Shown here one piece after another: positions 1-8,664 of a stretch of 64,000 bases of DNA (the stretch's first letter is position 1; each line of letters opens with the position of its first letter). The notes beneath the pieces were generated by a model. That model did not search any database, was not told the origin of the DNA, and saw nothing but the letters and a program-made list of their open reading frames with translations. A program made the translations under genes and the position numbers. Source of the DNA: Novosphingobium flavum (GTDB lineage: Bacteria > Pseudomonadota > Alphaproteobacteria > Sphingomonadales > Sphingomonadaceae); assembly GCF_014230315.1 (NCBI RefSeq), contig NZ_JACLAW010000008.1:1-64000 (forward strand), written 5' to 3'.

Positions 1-201
1 CAAACCATTTTCCTACATCGTCCGCCCCTGTCATCCTCCGCCCGGTCTTTGAAATCGGCCGCGCGGACGAACCGTGTAGGACAAGTGTCACCCATGCACT
101 CGCCCGGTGAGGCCTTGAATAACAGCGGTTTAACCCCCGGATAACGCCCGGACAGGGTGACACTCGTGTCACCCTGCGCCCTCGCTCCTCGCTTCGGGCA
201 C
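1..201. other. non-coding left edge with an inverted repeat
   Basis: I see no credible gene in these bases. They hold a perfect inverted repeat at 153-176 (CAGGGTGACAC, two bases, then its complement) and a further copy of GTGTCACCC at 85-93. A separate 7-bp inverted pair, TCCTACA at 11-17 and TGTAGGA at 75-81, flanks the first copy. The region may be the promoter or operator of a gene lying left of the window. Confidence 0.5.
153..176. repeat. perfect 11-bp inverted repeat (GGGTGACAC motif)
   Basis: The arms 153-163 and 166-176 are exact reverse complements separated by TC. The outer nine bases of the right arm (GTGTCACCC) recur at 85-93. No T tract follows on either strand, so an operator is more likely than a terminator. 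The binding protein is unknown. Confidence 0.5.
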
Positions 202-236
202 AAAAAAAGAGAGCCGGATTTCTCCGGCCCCCTCTC
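202..236 (-). terminator. rho-independent terminator of the TonB receptor gene
   Basis: On the minus strand GCCGGA, a GAAA tetraloop and TCCGGC form the core stem (213-228), extended by GAGA/TCTC after a bulge, and followed by seven T (202-208). It lies about 25 bp beyond the stop codon of the receptor gene that ends at 261. Confidence 0.85.
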
Positions 237-260
237 GCGCATGCTTGATCGCTTGCGGTC

Positions 261-2681
261 CTAGTACTTCATCCCGAGCTTGATCCCGAACTGCTGCGGC
301 TTGGTGGCATAAGCCCGTGCAAACTGGGCGCAGGTGGACGGGATGCAGACCGTGTTGAGGCTGAGGATGCCGCGCTTGTCGAAGGCGTTGAGGGCGAAGG
401 CCTCCCACGACCATCGGCCAATCTTTGCGCCGATCGAAAAGTCGAACGTGGTGAAGCCAGCCGTCTGCCACAGGGCGCCGGGCACCGGCTGGACGAAATA
501 GGCATCGGTGCCGGACTGGTGGTTGGCCGATGCCTGGAGATAGGGCCGGTACTCGCCCCAGTCGAACGCGTAGCGGGCCGTGGCATTGGCCTTGAACTGC
601 GGCTGGACCGGCAGGCGGGTGCCGCTCGCGATGTAGATCCCGAGGCTGCAATCCGGGTTGCCGGAGGCACCGATGTTGCAGAAATCGGCCTTGGTCTTGC
701 CGTCGGTGTAAGCACCCGAGCCGGACAGGGTGAGCTGGCCGAGCCGGAGGTTGAAGTCGCCCTCGATCCCCTTCACCCGCGCGCTGCCGACGTTGTAGAT
801 CGACAGCACCCCGTTGGAATTGGGCGTGGTCAGCCCGATCTGGACCTTGCTCCAATCCTCGTAAAAGGCGGAGAGGTTGACGGTGAGGCGCCGGTCGAGC
901 CACGAGGTCTTGAGGCCGACCTCGTAATTGGTCAGCCGGTCCGCCGTATAGGGCGCGACCTGGGCAAGGCGGTTGATCCCGCCCGGGCGGTAGCCGGTGG
1001 AATAGGTGGCATAGAGGAGGTGATCGCCGGTCACCTTCCAGTTGACCGTGACGCGGTGGGTTTCCCCGCTTTCGTTCGCGGTCTTGTTGTACATCTCGCA
1101 GGGCAGGAAGGCGTTCGACGTGACCGGGCAGACCGCAGTGCCGACCCGGCTGGCCGTGCCGGAGAAGCCCCCGGCCGAATTGCGGGCGATGAACAGGCGC
1201 AGGCCCGCATCGATCGTGACACCCGGCAGGATGTCCCAGGCAACGTCGGTGAAGGCGGCGTAGTCCCGGTCCACGCGGTTGATGCGCGAGCAGAAGATAT
1301 CGTCTCCGCAGCGCGGAACGGCCGGTGAATTGGGCCCGGCGGCAAGGCCGGGAATGATGTAGTCGGCCACGATCCGGTCGGTCTGGCGCTGCAGGAACAG
1401 GCCCGCGATCACGCGGACCGGCTCGGTCCCCGGCGAGGCCATGCGCAGTTCGTGGGTCTGTTTCGTGTAGTGATGGTTGACGTGGTAGAGCTGGCTCGGA
1501 TCGAGGTTCTGCCCATTGGCGCCGATGAAGCTGGTGTAATAGGGGCCGCCCGCCTCGTAGTACGACACGGTATAGCCCGAATAGTCGGCCAGCGTATCGA
1601 CATGGCGGCTGAAATAGCCGCCGGCATAAGTGATGTCCCAGTTGCCCAGCTTGCCGTGGATGGTCAGCGCCGCCTGGAGCCATTCGTCCTTGTTGAGCTC
1701 GGGCGTGTAGTCCTGCACTTGCAGGTCGCCGGTGGCGGGGATCAGCGGGTCGCTCCCCGTCAGCGGGCCGTAAAGGAAGGTGCCGTGGGCGCGCTGGTTC
1801 TGGTATATCACCGCGGGGGTGACGGTCCAGTCCTCGTCAAGGTCGATGCCGAGCGCGGCGCGCCCGCCGAAGGTCTCGACGTCGTTGAAGTTCTTCTTGG
1901 CATAAGGCGCGTTGCTGACCGACTTGATCGCCGGGTTGCCGTTCACATCCTCGACCGGATAGTTCCGGACGCCGGGGATGTTGCTGATGTAGCCGCCGTC
2001 GCGCTGATAAAAGGCCGAAGCCCGCAAGGCGATCGTCTCGGTCACCGGCACGTTGATGAAGCCGTCGAAACTGCCGCCGCTGGAATTGGCGCCCTTGCCG
2101 AAGGTCGTGCCGCTGATGTCGAACCCGGCCTCGAACTTGTGCGAGGGCTTGTTGGTAATCAGGCGCAGGGTGCCCGAGAGCGAGCTGGACCCGAACAGCG
2201 TGCCCTGCGGGCCGGACAGGGCCTCGACCCGCTGCATGTCATATACGTGAAGATCGACCGCGCCGCCGATCGTGGTCAGCGGCACTTCGTCGAGATAAAG
2301 CGCGCTGGTCGGCAGCGAGCCGCCGAACGAACCGTTGAAATTGCTGCCTGAAGTCACGCCGCGGAAGTAGATCTGCGACTGGCCGGGGCCGTAGGACTGG
2401 TAGGAGACGCTGGGCAGCAGCTTGGCATAGTCGTCGAAGCTGGCGACCTGGTGCTGGGCCAGTTTCTGGCTGCCAAGCGCCTGGATCGAGATCGGCACAT
2501 CCTGCAGGTTTTCCTCGCGCTTTTGCGCGGTGACGACGATTTCCTCCGGCGCGTCAAAGGTCGTAGGCGGGGCACTCTGCGCAAGGGCCGAGGTCGTGGC
2601 GAGGATCGTGCCGCCGAGCAGGGCGGCGATGCCGGCGCCCTTCACGGTGCGCGGAGAAAGACAGGAAAACTTGGCCCGCAT
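261..2681 (-). CDS. TonB-dependent outer-membrane receptor
   Basis: An outer-membrane 22-strand barrel importer powered by TonB-ExbBD. The 806-residue product starts at the ATG at 2681 (MRAKFSCL), followed by a signal peptide ending near ATTSALAQ. The TonB-box/plug region reads EEIVVTAQKREENLQDVPIS, typical of the large FecA-like sphingomonad receptor subfamily, and the barrel ends with an aromatic residue (GMKY). An earlier in-frame ATG at 2729 would put extra charged residues before the signal peptide and is unlikely. The gene is divergent from a TPR-sulfotransferase and followed by a strong terminator. The ligand cannot be read from sequence; no Fur-like site was seen upstream. Confidence 0.93.
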   Translation of the reverse strand: MRAKFSCLSPRTVKGAGIAALLGGTILATTSALAQSAPPTTFDAPEEIVVTAQKREENLQDVPISIQALGSQKLAQHQVASFDDYAKLLPSVSYQSYGPGQSQIYFRGVTSGSNFNGSFGGSLPTSALYLDEVPLTTIGGAVDLHVYDMQRVEALSGPQGTLFGSSSLSGTLRLITNKPSHKFEAGFDISGTTFGKGANSSGGSFDGFINVPVTETIALRASAFYQRDGGYISNIPGVRNYPVEDVNGNPAIKSVSNAPYAKKNFNDVETFGGRAALGIDLDEDWTVTPAVIYQNQRAHGTFLYGPLTGSDPLIPATGDLQVQDYTPELNKDEWLQAALTIHGKLGNWDITYAGGYFSRHVDTLADYSGYTVSYYEAGGPYYTSFIGANGQNLDPSQLYHVNHHYTKQTHELRMASPGTEPVRVIAGLFLQRQTDRIVADYIIPGLAAGPNSPAVPRCGDDIFCSRINRVDRDYAAFTDVAWDILPGVTIDAGLRLFIARNSAGGFSGTASRVGTAVCPVTSNAFLPCEMYNKTANESGETHRVTVNWKVTGDHLLYATYSTGYRPGGINRLAQVAPYTADRLTNYEVGLKTSWLDRRLTVNLSAFYEDWSKVQIGLTTPNSNGVLSIYNVGSARVKGIEGDFNLRLGQLTLSGSGAYTDGKTKADFCNIGASGNPDCSLGIYIASGTRLPVQPQFKANATARYAFDWGEYRPYLQASANHQSGTDAYFVQPVPGALWQTAGFTTFDFSIGAKIGRWSWEAFALNAFDKRGILSLNTVCIPSTCAQFARAYATKPQQFGIKLGMKY

Positions 2682-2844
2682 ATCGTTCCAACCCTGGCTG
2701 TTTCGTTTTGTGCGGTGCAGGGTGATCACGCGGGCGCAGAAATTGCAAGCGCGATATTGCGGTGCAATAAGTAATCATGAGCGGATGTGTTGTTGGTGCA
2801 CCGGGATTTGCCAAGCTTCGGGCGAGGCCGCATAGGTCGTGGCG

Positions 2845-4452
2845 ATGAGCGCTGCCCCCATCTCCGCCCGGCTCGCCGCCGCCACGCGCGATCCGCAATT
2901 GCTCCGCGCCGCGCTGGCGCTGCATCAGAACCGGCTGGCGGAGGCCGAGCCGCTGCTCAAGAACCACCTCAAGGCCGACCCCTTCGACGTGGCGGCGATC
3001 CGTATGCTGGCCGAACTGGCCGCAAGGATCGGCCGGACCCGCGATGCGGAGACACTGCTGCGCCGCGCGCTTGAACTGGCGCCCGATTTCGGCGCGGCGC
3101 GGGTCAACCTTGCCACGGTGCTTTACCGCAGCAACCGCGCGGCAGAGGCGCTGGCGGAACTCGATCGGCTGGTGCTGGAGAGCGAGGAGGACGATAATCC
3201 CAACCTGCGCGCCGCCGTGCTCAACCGGCTGGGGGAATTCGAGCAGGCTTTGGCGCTCTACGAGGATACGTTGGAGCGGCGGTCGGACCAACCGCGGGTG
3301 TGGATGTCCTACGGCCACGTACTCAAGACCGTGGGGCGGCTGGGCGAGGCGGTGGCGGCCTATCGCCGGGCGACCGCGCTGCAGCCGGGGTTCGGCGAGG
3401 CCTGGTGGTCGCTGGCCAATCTCAAGACCGTGCGGCTGGACGAAGCTGACATCGCGGCGATGGAACAGGCGCTGGCGGGGAAGGGGAACACGCCGGAAGA
3501 CCGGTTTCACCTAGAATTCGCAGCTGCCAAGGCGTGGGAGGATGCCGGCTATCCTGCCCGCGCCTTTGCCAGCTACAGCGCGGCCAATGCGCATCGCCGG
3601 GCGCTGATCCACTATGACGCGGCGGAAACGACCGGGCGGGTGGACCGCATGATCGCCGGCTTTACGCAGCGGTTCGCGCGCGGCCCGGCGGGCGGCTGCC
3701 CGGCGGCAGATCCGATATTCATCGTCGGCCTGCCGCGCGCGGGCTCGACGCTGGTCGAACAGATCCTTGCCAGTCACAGCCAAGTCGAAGCGATTGCGGA
3801 ACTGCCGGATATTCCAGAGCTGTGGAGCAAGCTCGGCGGGGCCGACGGCAAGGGTAACCCGCATGAGCGATTTGCAGGGTTGTCGGCAGACGAACTGCGC
3901 GCGATCGGCGAGGAGTACCTGCGCCGCGTCTCGCCCCAGCGCAAGACCGACCGGCCGTTGTTCATCGACAAGCTGCCCAACAACTGGCTCTACGTCGGCT
4001 TCATCAGGGCCATCCTGCCGAATGCCCGGATTGTCGACGCGCGGCGCCACCCGCTCTCGGCCGGGGTCGCCAATTTCCGCCAGCACTTCGCGCGGGGGCA
4101 GCACTTCGCCTATGACCTTGCCGATCTGGGCCATTACTATCGCGATTACGTGCGGCTGATGGACGCCTTCGAGCGCGTCTGTCCCGGCGCGGTTTACCGG
4201 GTGACCTATGAACGGATGGTGGACGACAGCGAGGGCGAGATCCGCGCCCTGCTGGATGGGCTCGGCCTGCCCTTCGAGCGGGACTGTCTCGAGTTCCACA
4301 AGACCGAGCGGCCGGTGCGCACGCCGAGTTCGGAGCAGGTCCGCTCGCCCATCTTCCGGCAGGGGACCGAGAACTGGCAGGCCTACGACCAGTGGCTCGG
4401 ACCCTTGCGCGAGGCGCTGGGGCCGGCGTTAGTTGCCGGCGACCAGCCTTAG
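2845..4452 (+). CDS. TPR-repeat sulfotransferase family protein
   Basis: The first ~230 residues contain tandem tetratricopeptide repeats (for example AEALAELDRLV, GRLGEAVAAYRRATALQPGF). The C-terminal half is a PAPS-type sulfotransferase domain whose 5'-phosphosulfate loop reads FIVGLPRAGSTLVEQILASH, with the 3'-phosphate region around RHPLSAGVANFRQHF. The predicted reaction is transfer of sulfate from PAPS to an unknown acceptor, probably in the cytoplasm because no signal peptide is seen. I chose ATG 2845 because AGG lies 8 bases upstream; GTG 2839 is also in frame. The gene is divergent from a TonB receptor, a recurrent pairing in sphingomonads. Its last 24 bases overlap the convergent exporter gene. 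Confidence 0.88.
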   Translation: MSAAPISARLAAATRDPQLLRAALALHQNRLAEAEPLLKNHLKADPFDVAAIRMLAELAARIGRTRDAETLLRRALELAPDFGAARVNLATVLYRSNRAAEALAELDRLVLESEEDDNPNLRAAVLNRLGEFEQALALYEDTLERRSDQPRVWMSYGHVLKTVGRLGEAVAAYRRATALQPGFGEAWWSLANLKTVRLDEADIAAMEQALAGKGNTPEDRFHLEFAAAKAWEDAGYPARAFASYSAANAHRRALIHYDAAETTGRVDRMIAGFTQRFARGPAGGCPAADPIFIVGLPRAGSTLVEQILASHSQVEAIAELPDIPELWSKLGGADGKGNPHERFAGLSADELRAIGEEYLRRVSPQRKTDRPLFIDKLPNNWLYVGFIRAILPNARIVDARRHPLSAGVANFRQHFARGQHFAYDLADLGHYYRDYVRLMDAFERVCPGAVYRVTYERMVDDSEGEIRALLDGLGLPFERDCLEFHKTERPVRTPSSEQVRSPIFRQGTENWQAYDQWLGPLREALGPALVAGDQP

Positions 4453-5037
4453 TGCGGTCACGCCCATGGTCGCGGCGATGACCATTTCGACCACGCGCCA
4501 TGATGAAGGCCGGGCGAGAATCGGGCGCAGCCAGACCGCGCCGTAGCCAAGTGCGAAGAAGAATCCGAACGAGGCAGTGATCGCGCCGAGGGCGAAGCTC
4601 GTGCGGTCATGCGGGAACTGGGCGGCGATCGAGCCGAGCAGGACCACTGTGTCGAGGTAGACGTGGGGGTTGAGCCAGGTCAGGGCGAGGCAGGTGGCCA
4701 TGACGGACCCGAGCGGCTGGGCCGGAGCCTCGCAGGCGGCCAGCGCGCCGGGATCGGTGAAGGCCGCCTTGAGGCTGCGCAGGCCGTAAAGGACCAGGAA
4801 CACCGCACCGCCGTAGCGCATGACTGGCAGGATTGGCGGCAGCAGGGTGCTTATCTGGCGAAACAGCAGGACCCCGGTGACGATCAGCACCGCGTCGGAC
4901 AGGGCACAGGTCAGGATGATCGGCAGGACATGCTCGCGGCGCAGCGCCTGGCGCAGGACGAAGGCATTCTGCGCGCCGATCGCGAAGATCAGGCTCGCGC
5001 ACATGGCGAAACCGGTGGCGAAGACGGACGGGGACAA
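4429..5037 (-). CDS. argO: LysE/ArgO-family amino-acid exporter
   Basis: A 202-residue inner-membrane protein with about six transmembrane segments and the family signature GAQNAFVLRQALRREH near the N-terminus, as in ArgO and LysE, which export arginine or lysine. The start is TTG at 5037 with AGGAG nine bases upstream; an internal ATG would remove part of TM1. The gene is divergent from an ArgP-type LysR gene 96 bp away, the classical arrangement in which the regulator activates the exporter when basic amino acids accumulate. Its 3' end overlaps the convergent sulfotransferase gene. Substrate choice between arginine and lysine is not resolved. Confidence 0.88.
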   Translation of the reverse strand: MSPSVFATGFAMCASLIFAIGAQNAFVLRQALRREHVLPIILTCALSDAVLIVTGVLLFRQISTLLPPILPVMRYGGAVFLVLYGLRSLKAAFTDPGALAACEAPAQPLGSVMATCLALTWLNPHVYLDTVVLLGSIAAQFPHDRTSFALGAITASFGFFFALGYGAVWLRPILARPSSWRVVEMVIAATMGVTALRLVAGN

Positions 5038-5133
5038 GGGGGCGCTCCTGCGGAAAATTCAGGGCCGGCCTAGTCAGGCGTTCAAATTCAGTCCAATTAA
5101 GTCATCTTAGTTCAAATAAGGACGGCTAATCTC
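5038..5133. promoter_or_regulatory. divergent argO/argP control region
   Basis: This AT-rich stretch in a GC-rich neighbourhood separates the divergent exporter and regulator. It holds two direct copies of GTTCAAAT, at 5080-5087 and 5110-5117, exactly 30 bp apart. By analogy with ArgP systems it should contain the regulator's binding site; the exact bases are inferred. Confidence 0.5.
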
Positions 5134-6033
5134 ATGCTGGACTATCCCGCGCTTCGCGCCGTGGCCGCGGTGGCCCAGACCGGGTCGTTCGAGGCAGCCG
5201 CGCGCCAGCTCAACGTGACCCCCTCGGCGATTTCGCAGCGTATCAAGAATCTCGAGACGCGGCTGGGGTTTTACGTGATCGAGCGAGGCAATCCCTGCGT
5301 GGCGACGCCCAAGGGGGATTGGCTGTGCCGCCATGTCGAGCAGGTCGGCCTGCTCGAAAGCGACCTGTTGAGCCGCTTGCCGATCCTTCAACCGGCGACG
5401 GGCGCCCAGCGGCTGACCCTTCATGTCGCTGTCAATTCCGATAGCCTTGCCACATGGTTCATGCCCGCCGCAGCCGCCTATGCCGAGGCGAGCGGGCACC
5501 TGCTTCACCTTGAAGTGGACGAGGAGAGCCAGACGGCCGAATGGCTGGCGCACGGCCGCGTCTCGGCGGCCGTAACCAGCCGGGAAACGCCAATCCCGGG
5601 TTGCCGCCGCTTCGCGCTGGGAACGATGCGCTATTTCGCGGTGGCAAGCCCGGCCTTCAAGGCGCGCTATTTCCCTGATGGGCCGAGCGCCGAGGCTTTT
5701 TCTGCTGCCCCGGCGCTGACCTTCAGCCGGCATGACCAACTCCAGTCACGCTGGCTGGCGGGCGTGCTGGACGATGCGCCGGCCTGCCCCAGCCACTGGT
5801 TGCCGACCACGCAGGGCTTTCTCGACGCCAGCCTGACCGGAATGGGCTGGGGGATGAACCCGCTCGCCATGGTCGAGGAGCACCTTGCGGCCGGAAAGCT
5901 GGTCGAGCTCGTGCCGGGGCGTCCGTTCGACGTGCCGTTGTTCTGGCAGGTAAACCGGCTTGCCGCCGATCACATCCAGCCGCTGTCGGAAGCGGTGATC
6001 AGGGCGGCGGGAGCGGTCCTGTCGCCGGGGTGA
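5134..6033 (+). CDS. argP: LysR-type regulator, ArgP family
   Basis: A 299-residue LysR regulator. The N-terminal winged helix reads AVAAVAQTGSFEAAARQLNV followed by TPSAISQRIKNLE, the characteristic ArgP/IciA recognition helix, and the rest is a periplasmic-binding-protein-like effector domain. The start ATG has AAGGA 11 bases upstream. It probably senses arginine or lysine and activates the divergent ArgO/LysE exporter. It is convergent with the efflux operon that ends at 6071. Confidence 0.88.
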   Translation: MLDYPALRAVAAVAQTGSFEAAARQLNVTPSAISQRIKNLETRLGFYVIERGNPCVATPKGDWLCRHVEQVGLLESDLLSRLPILQPATGAQRLTLHVAVNSDSLATWFMPAAAAYAEASGHLLHLEVDEESQTAEWLAHGRVSAAVTSRETPIPGCRRFALGTMRYFAVASPAFKARYFPDGPSAEAFSAAPALTFSRHDQLQSRWLAGVLDDAPACPSHWLPTTQGFLDASLTGMGWGMNPLAMVEEHLAAGKLVELVPGRPFDVPLFWQVNRLAADHIQPLSEAVIRAAGAVLSPG

Positions 6034-6043
6034 TGCGGGCATT

Positions 6044-6071
6044 CAGGCTCAAGGTTTCAGGCCCAAGGTTT
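6044..6071. repeat. 14-bp tandem duplication at the nodT stop
   Basis: CAGGCTCAAGGTTT (6044-6057) is followed directly by CAGGCCCAAGGTTT (6058-6071), 13 of 14 bases identical. The second copy runs into the stop codon of the outer-membrane factor gene, so a small duplication has shaped this 3' end. No function is evident. Confidence 0.6.
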
Positions 6072-7477
6072 CAAGCAGGTCCGCCCATCGCCTTGACCAG
6101 TGCGATCGAGGCCTGCATTCGCTGCGTCTGGACCGAGATCAGGCTGCGCTGCGCGGTCAGGGCGTCGGTCTGGGCAGTGACGACCTCGAGATAGTCCGAG
6201 GCACCATCGCGGTAGCGCGAAAGGGCAATGTCGCTGGTGCGTTCGGCGGCGCGGGCGGCGTCCTGCTGGGCCTCGGCCTGCTGGGCAAGGTGGCGGATCG
6301 AGGCGGCGGCATCCTCCACCTGACGGAAGGCGGCTAGCACGGTCTCGCGGTAATTGGCGGCCTCTTCCTCGTATTGGGCGTGGCTGAGGCGAACCTGCGC
6401 CTTGCGCTTGCCGCCGTCGAACAGGGTCAGCGCGGCGGAGAGGGGGCCGAGTGCCCAGAAGGTGCTGGGGGCCGAGAGCAGGGCCGCACCCGTGCTCTGC
6501 CAGCCCCCGGCCGCGCCGAGGTTCAGTGAGGGGTAGAAGGCGGCGCGGGCCACGCCGATCCGGACATTGGCGGCGAACATGCGGCGTTCGGCCGCCGCGA
6601 TGTCGGGCCGCCGTTCGAGCAGCTGCGACGGGGTAGCCGCCGGGATCGCGGGGACGATCATGTCGCCCGGCGCGGGAGAGAGCGCGAACTGGCTGGCCAC
6701 GGCACCGGTCAGTGCCGCGAGTTCGTGTTCGGTTGCCGCGCGCTGGCTAGCGATGGCCGAGACCAGCGCCCGCGCATTGCCGAGCACGGTGGCGGCGCGG
6801 TTGACGTCGATCCCCGAGGCGATCCCGCCGCCGTGGCGGCGCTGGGTGAGGTCGTAGGCCCGGCCGAAGGCATCGACCGAGCTGGCGAGCAGGCTGGCTT
6901 GGGCATCAAGCCCGCGCAGGCGGAAATAGGCATCGGCCACGGCAGCCTGCAGGCTCAGCCGGGCCGAGGCGAGGTCGGCCTGACTTGCCTGGGCATCGGC
7001 CTTGCCGGCGGCGACCGAGGCGCGGACCCGGCCCCAGAGGTCGATCTCGTAGTCCACGCCGCCGCCGCCGACGTAATTGTCATAGGTCACGGCACTGCCG
7101 TTGGTCAGCGGGCGGTTCCTGGAAACGCGCGCGCGCGCGGCGGCGCCCTCGATCCCGACGGTGGGGTAAAGCGCAGCCTCGCTCTCGCGCGCGGCGGCGC
7201 GGGCCTGATCGTAGCGGGCGAGGGCGGCGGCGAGGGTCGGACTGGCGGTGAGGGCCTGCTGCTCGAGCGCGTCGAGCGCGGGGTCTTGGTAGACCGACCA
7301 CCAGTCTCCGCGCGGGGCATCGTCGTGCGGGGCGGCCTCGGTCCAGCCGGCCACTTCCTTGAACCGGGCCGGGGCGGCGATCTTCGGCGGGTTGTAGGCC
7401 GGGGCGGAGGAGCAGGCAGCGAGCGCCAGCGAGGTCATGGCGGCGACCAGCGGGGCTACGGCCGGGCGCAGGCGCAT
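6071..7477 (-). CDS. RND efflux outer-membrane lipoprotein (NodT family)
   Basis: The 468-residue outer-membrane factor of the tripartite pump. It begins with a lipoprotein signal whose lipobox ends at Cys22 (LALAAC), followed by the NodT/OprM pattern APHDDAPRGDWWSVYQDPALD and two OEP repeats rich in alanine and glutamine helices. It would form the TolC-like trimeric channel. It is the last gene of the operon: its start overlaps the adaptor's stop by one base, and 37 bp separate its stop from convergent argP. Confidence 0.92.
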   Translation of the reverse strand: MRLRPAVAPLVAAMTSLALAACSSAPAYNPPKIAAPARFKEVAGWTEAAPHDDAPRGDWWSVYQDPALDALEQQALTASPTLAAALARYDQARAAARESEAALYPTVGIEGAAARARVSRNRPLTNGSAVTYDNYVGGGGVDYEIDLWGRVRASVAAGKADAQASQADLASARLSLQAAVADAYFRLRGLDAQASLLASSVDAFGRAYDLTQRRHGGGIASGIDVNRAATVLGNARALVSAIASQRAATEHELAALTGAVASQFALSPAPGDMIVPAIPAATPSQLLERRPDIAAAERRMFAANVRIGVARAAFYPSLNLGAAGGWQSTGAALLSAPSTFWALGPLSAALTLFDGGKRKAQVRLSHAQYEEEAANYRETVLAAFRQVEDAAASIRHLAQQAEAQQDAARAAERTSDIALSRYRDGASDYLEVVTAQTDALTAQRSLISVQTQRMQASIALVKAMGGPA

Positions 7478-8664
7478 CAGGACGCGGCTCCCTTGGCCTT
7501 CGATGGAGCGGGAGTGGCCACCTTGACGCGGTCTCCGCTCTGGATCGAATCCGGCGGGGTATCCACCACGTTGTCAGTGGGCGAGAGGCCGCCGGCGACT
7601 ACCACCGTGGCGCCGAGATCGCGCGCAATGGTGACCGGGCGGATCGTCACGCGGCCATCGCTGCCGACCACGACCACGCTTGACCCCTTGTCGCCCGTCA
7701 GGATGGCGCTGCCGGGAATGGCGAGGCCGCCCGCCGCGCCGGGAATGGCGAAATGGACCTGAGCGAAGGCGCCGGGCATCAGGGCGCCATCGGGATTGTC
7801 CGCCTGCAGTTCGACCAACTGGGCGCCGGATTTGGGGTCGACCGCGCCCGAGCTGCGGATCAGCACGGCGTTGAAGCTGCGTCCCGGATATTCAGGCAAG
7901 GTCAGCGTGGCGGAGAGGCGGCCGCGGACCTGAGCCGCGTAGGACTGCGGAACCTGGACGTAGATCCGCATGCGGTGGACGTCAGACACGGTGAACAGCG
8001 GCAGGGCGGCGGCATTGTTGGCCACGACCAGCGCGCCGATCTGGGCCGAGCGGCTCGTGACCACCCCGGCGAAGGGCGCCGAAAGGTGGGTGAAGCCATG
8101 CATGGCGGCGAGCTGGCGGACATTGGCGAGGGCGGCATTGGCAAGTGCGGTCTTCGCGGCATAGTCGCCCGCCTTCTCGTCGGCTTCCTGCTGCGAGACG
8201 GCGTCCTGTCCCAGCATGGATTTCCAGCGTGTGGCGGTCGTCGCGGCGAGGCGCTGGTTGGCAAGGGCTGTCTGGTAGTCGGCTCGGGCCGACGCGAGCT
8301 GCTGGTCAAGCTCGGGCGCGTCAAGCACGGCGAGGGTCTGGCCCGCGGCGACGCGCTGGCCGATGTCGGCCTGCCATGAGCGGACATAGCCGTTCGTGCG
8401 GGCGAAGATCGCCGCGCTGTTGAAGGCCTGGACCTGGCCAGGCAGGACGAGTCCGTCGCTGTCGCCGGGCTTGGCGGGATGGACGACGGAAACCGTGGTG
8501 ACACCGGCGTCGGCGGCCGAGGCTTCCAGCGCGCCGGTCGCCTGCAGGCGGCTGGCGACGCCGAAGGCCACCACGCCTAGCGCGGCGACGGCGACGACCA
8601 GGCCAGTGCGCTTCAGGGTTCTGGCCGAAGGGCCGGTGGATTCTGGGATTTCAAGATCAGGCAT
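7477..8664 (-). CDS. RND efflux periplasmic adaptor (membrane fusion protein)
   Basis: A 395-residue MFP/HlyD-type adaptor. One N-terminal transmembrane anchor (GLVVAVAALGVVAFGVA) precedes a lipoyl/biotinyl half-motif (IFARTNGYVRSWQADIGQRV), a coiled-coil hairpin around residues 110-170, and beta-barrel and membrane-proximal domains. It bridges the RND pump and the NodT channel. The start overlaps the permease stop by eight bases, indicating translational coupling. Confidence 0.92.
   Translation of the reverse strand: MPDLEIPESTGPSARTLKRTGLVVAVAALGVVAFGVASRLQATGALEASAADAGVTTVSVVHPAKPGDSDGLVLPGQVQAFNSAAIFARTNGYVRSWQADIGQRVAAGQTLAVLDAPELDQQLASARADYQTALANQRLAATTATRWKSMLGQDAVSQQEADEKAGDYAAKTALANAALANVRQLAAMHGFTHLSAPFAGVVTSRSAQIGALVVANNAAALPLFTVSDVHRMRIYVQVPQSYAAQVRGRLSATLTLPEYPGRSFNAVLIRSSGAVDPKSGAQLVELQADNPDGALMPGAFAQVHFAIPGAAGGLAIPGSAILTGDKGSSVVVVGSDGRVTIRPVTIARDLGATVVVAGGLSPTDNVVDTPPDSIQSGDRVKVATPAPSKAKGAAS

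Noticed and set aside
169-1683. A 504-codon frame overlapping the first TonB receptor in another frame of the same strand
   Set aside because: Its product is low-complexity Arg/Pro/His-rich, and it runs through the receptor's terminator; the receptor frame has signal peptide, plug and barrel.
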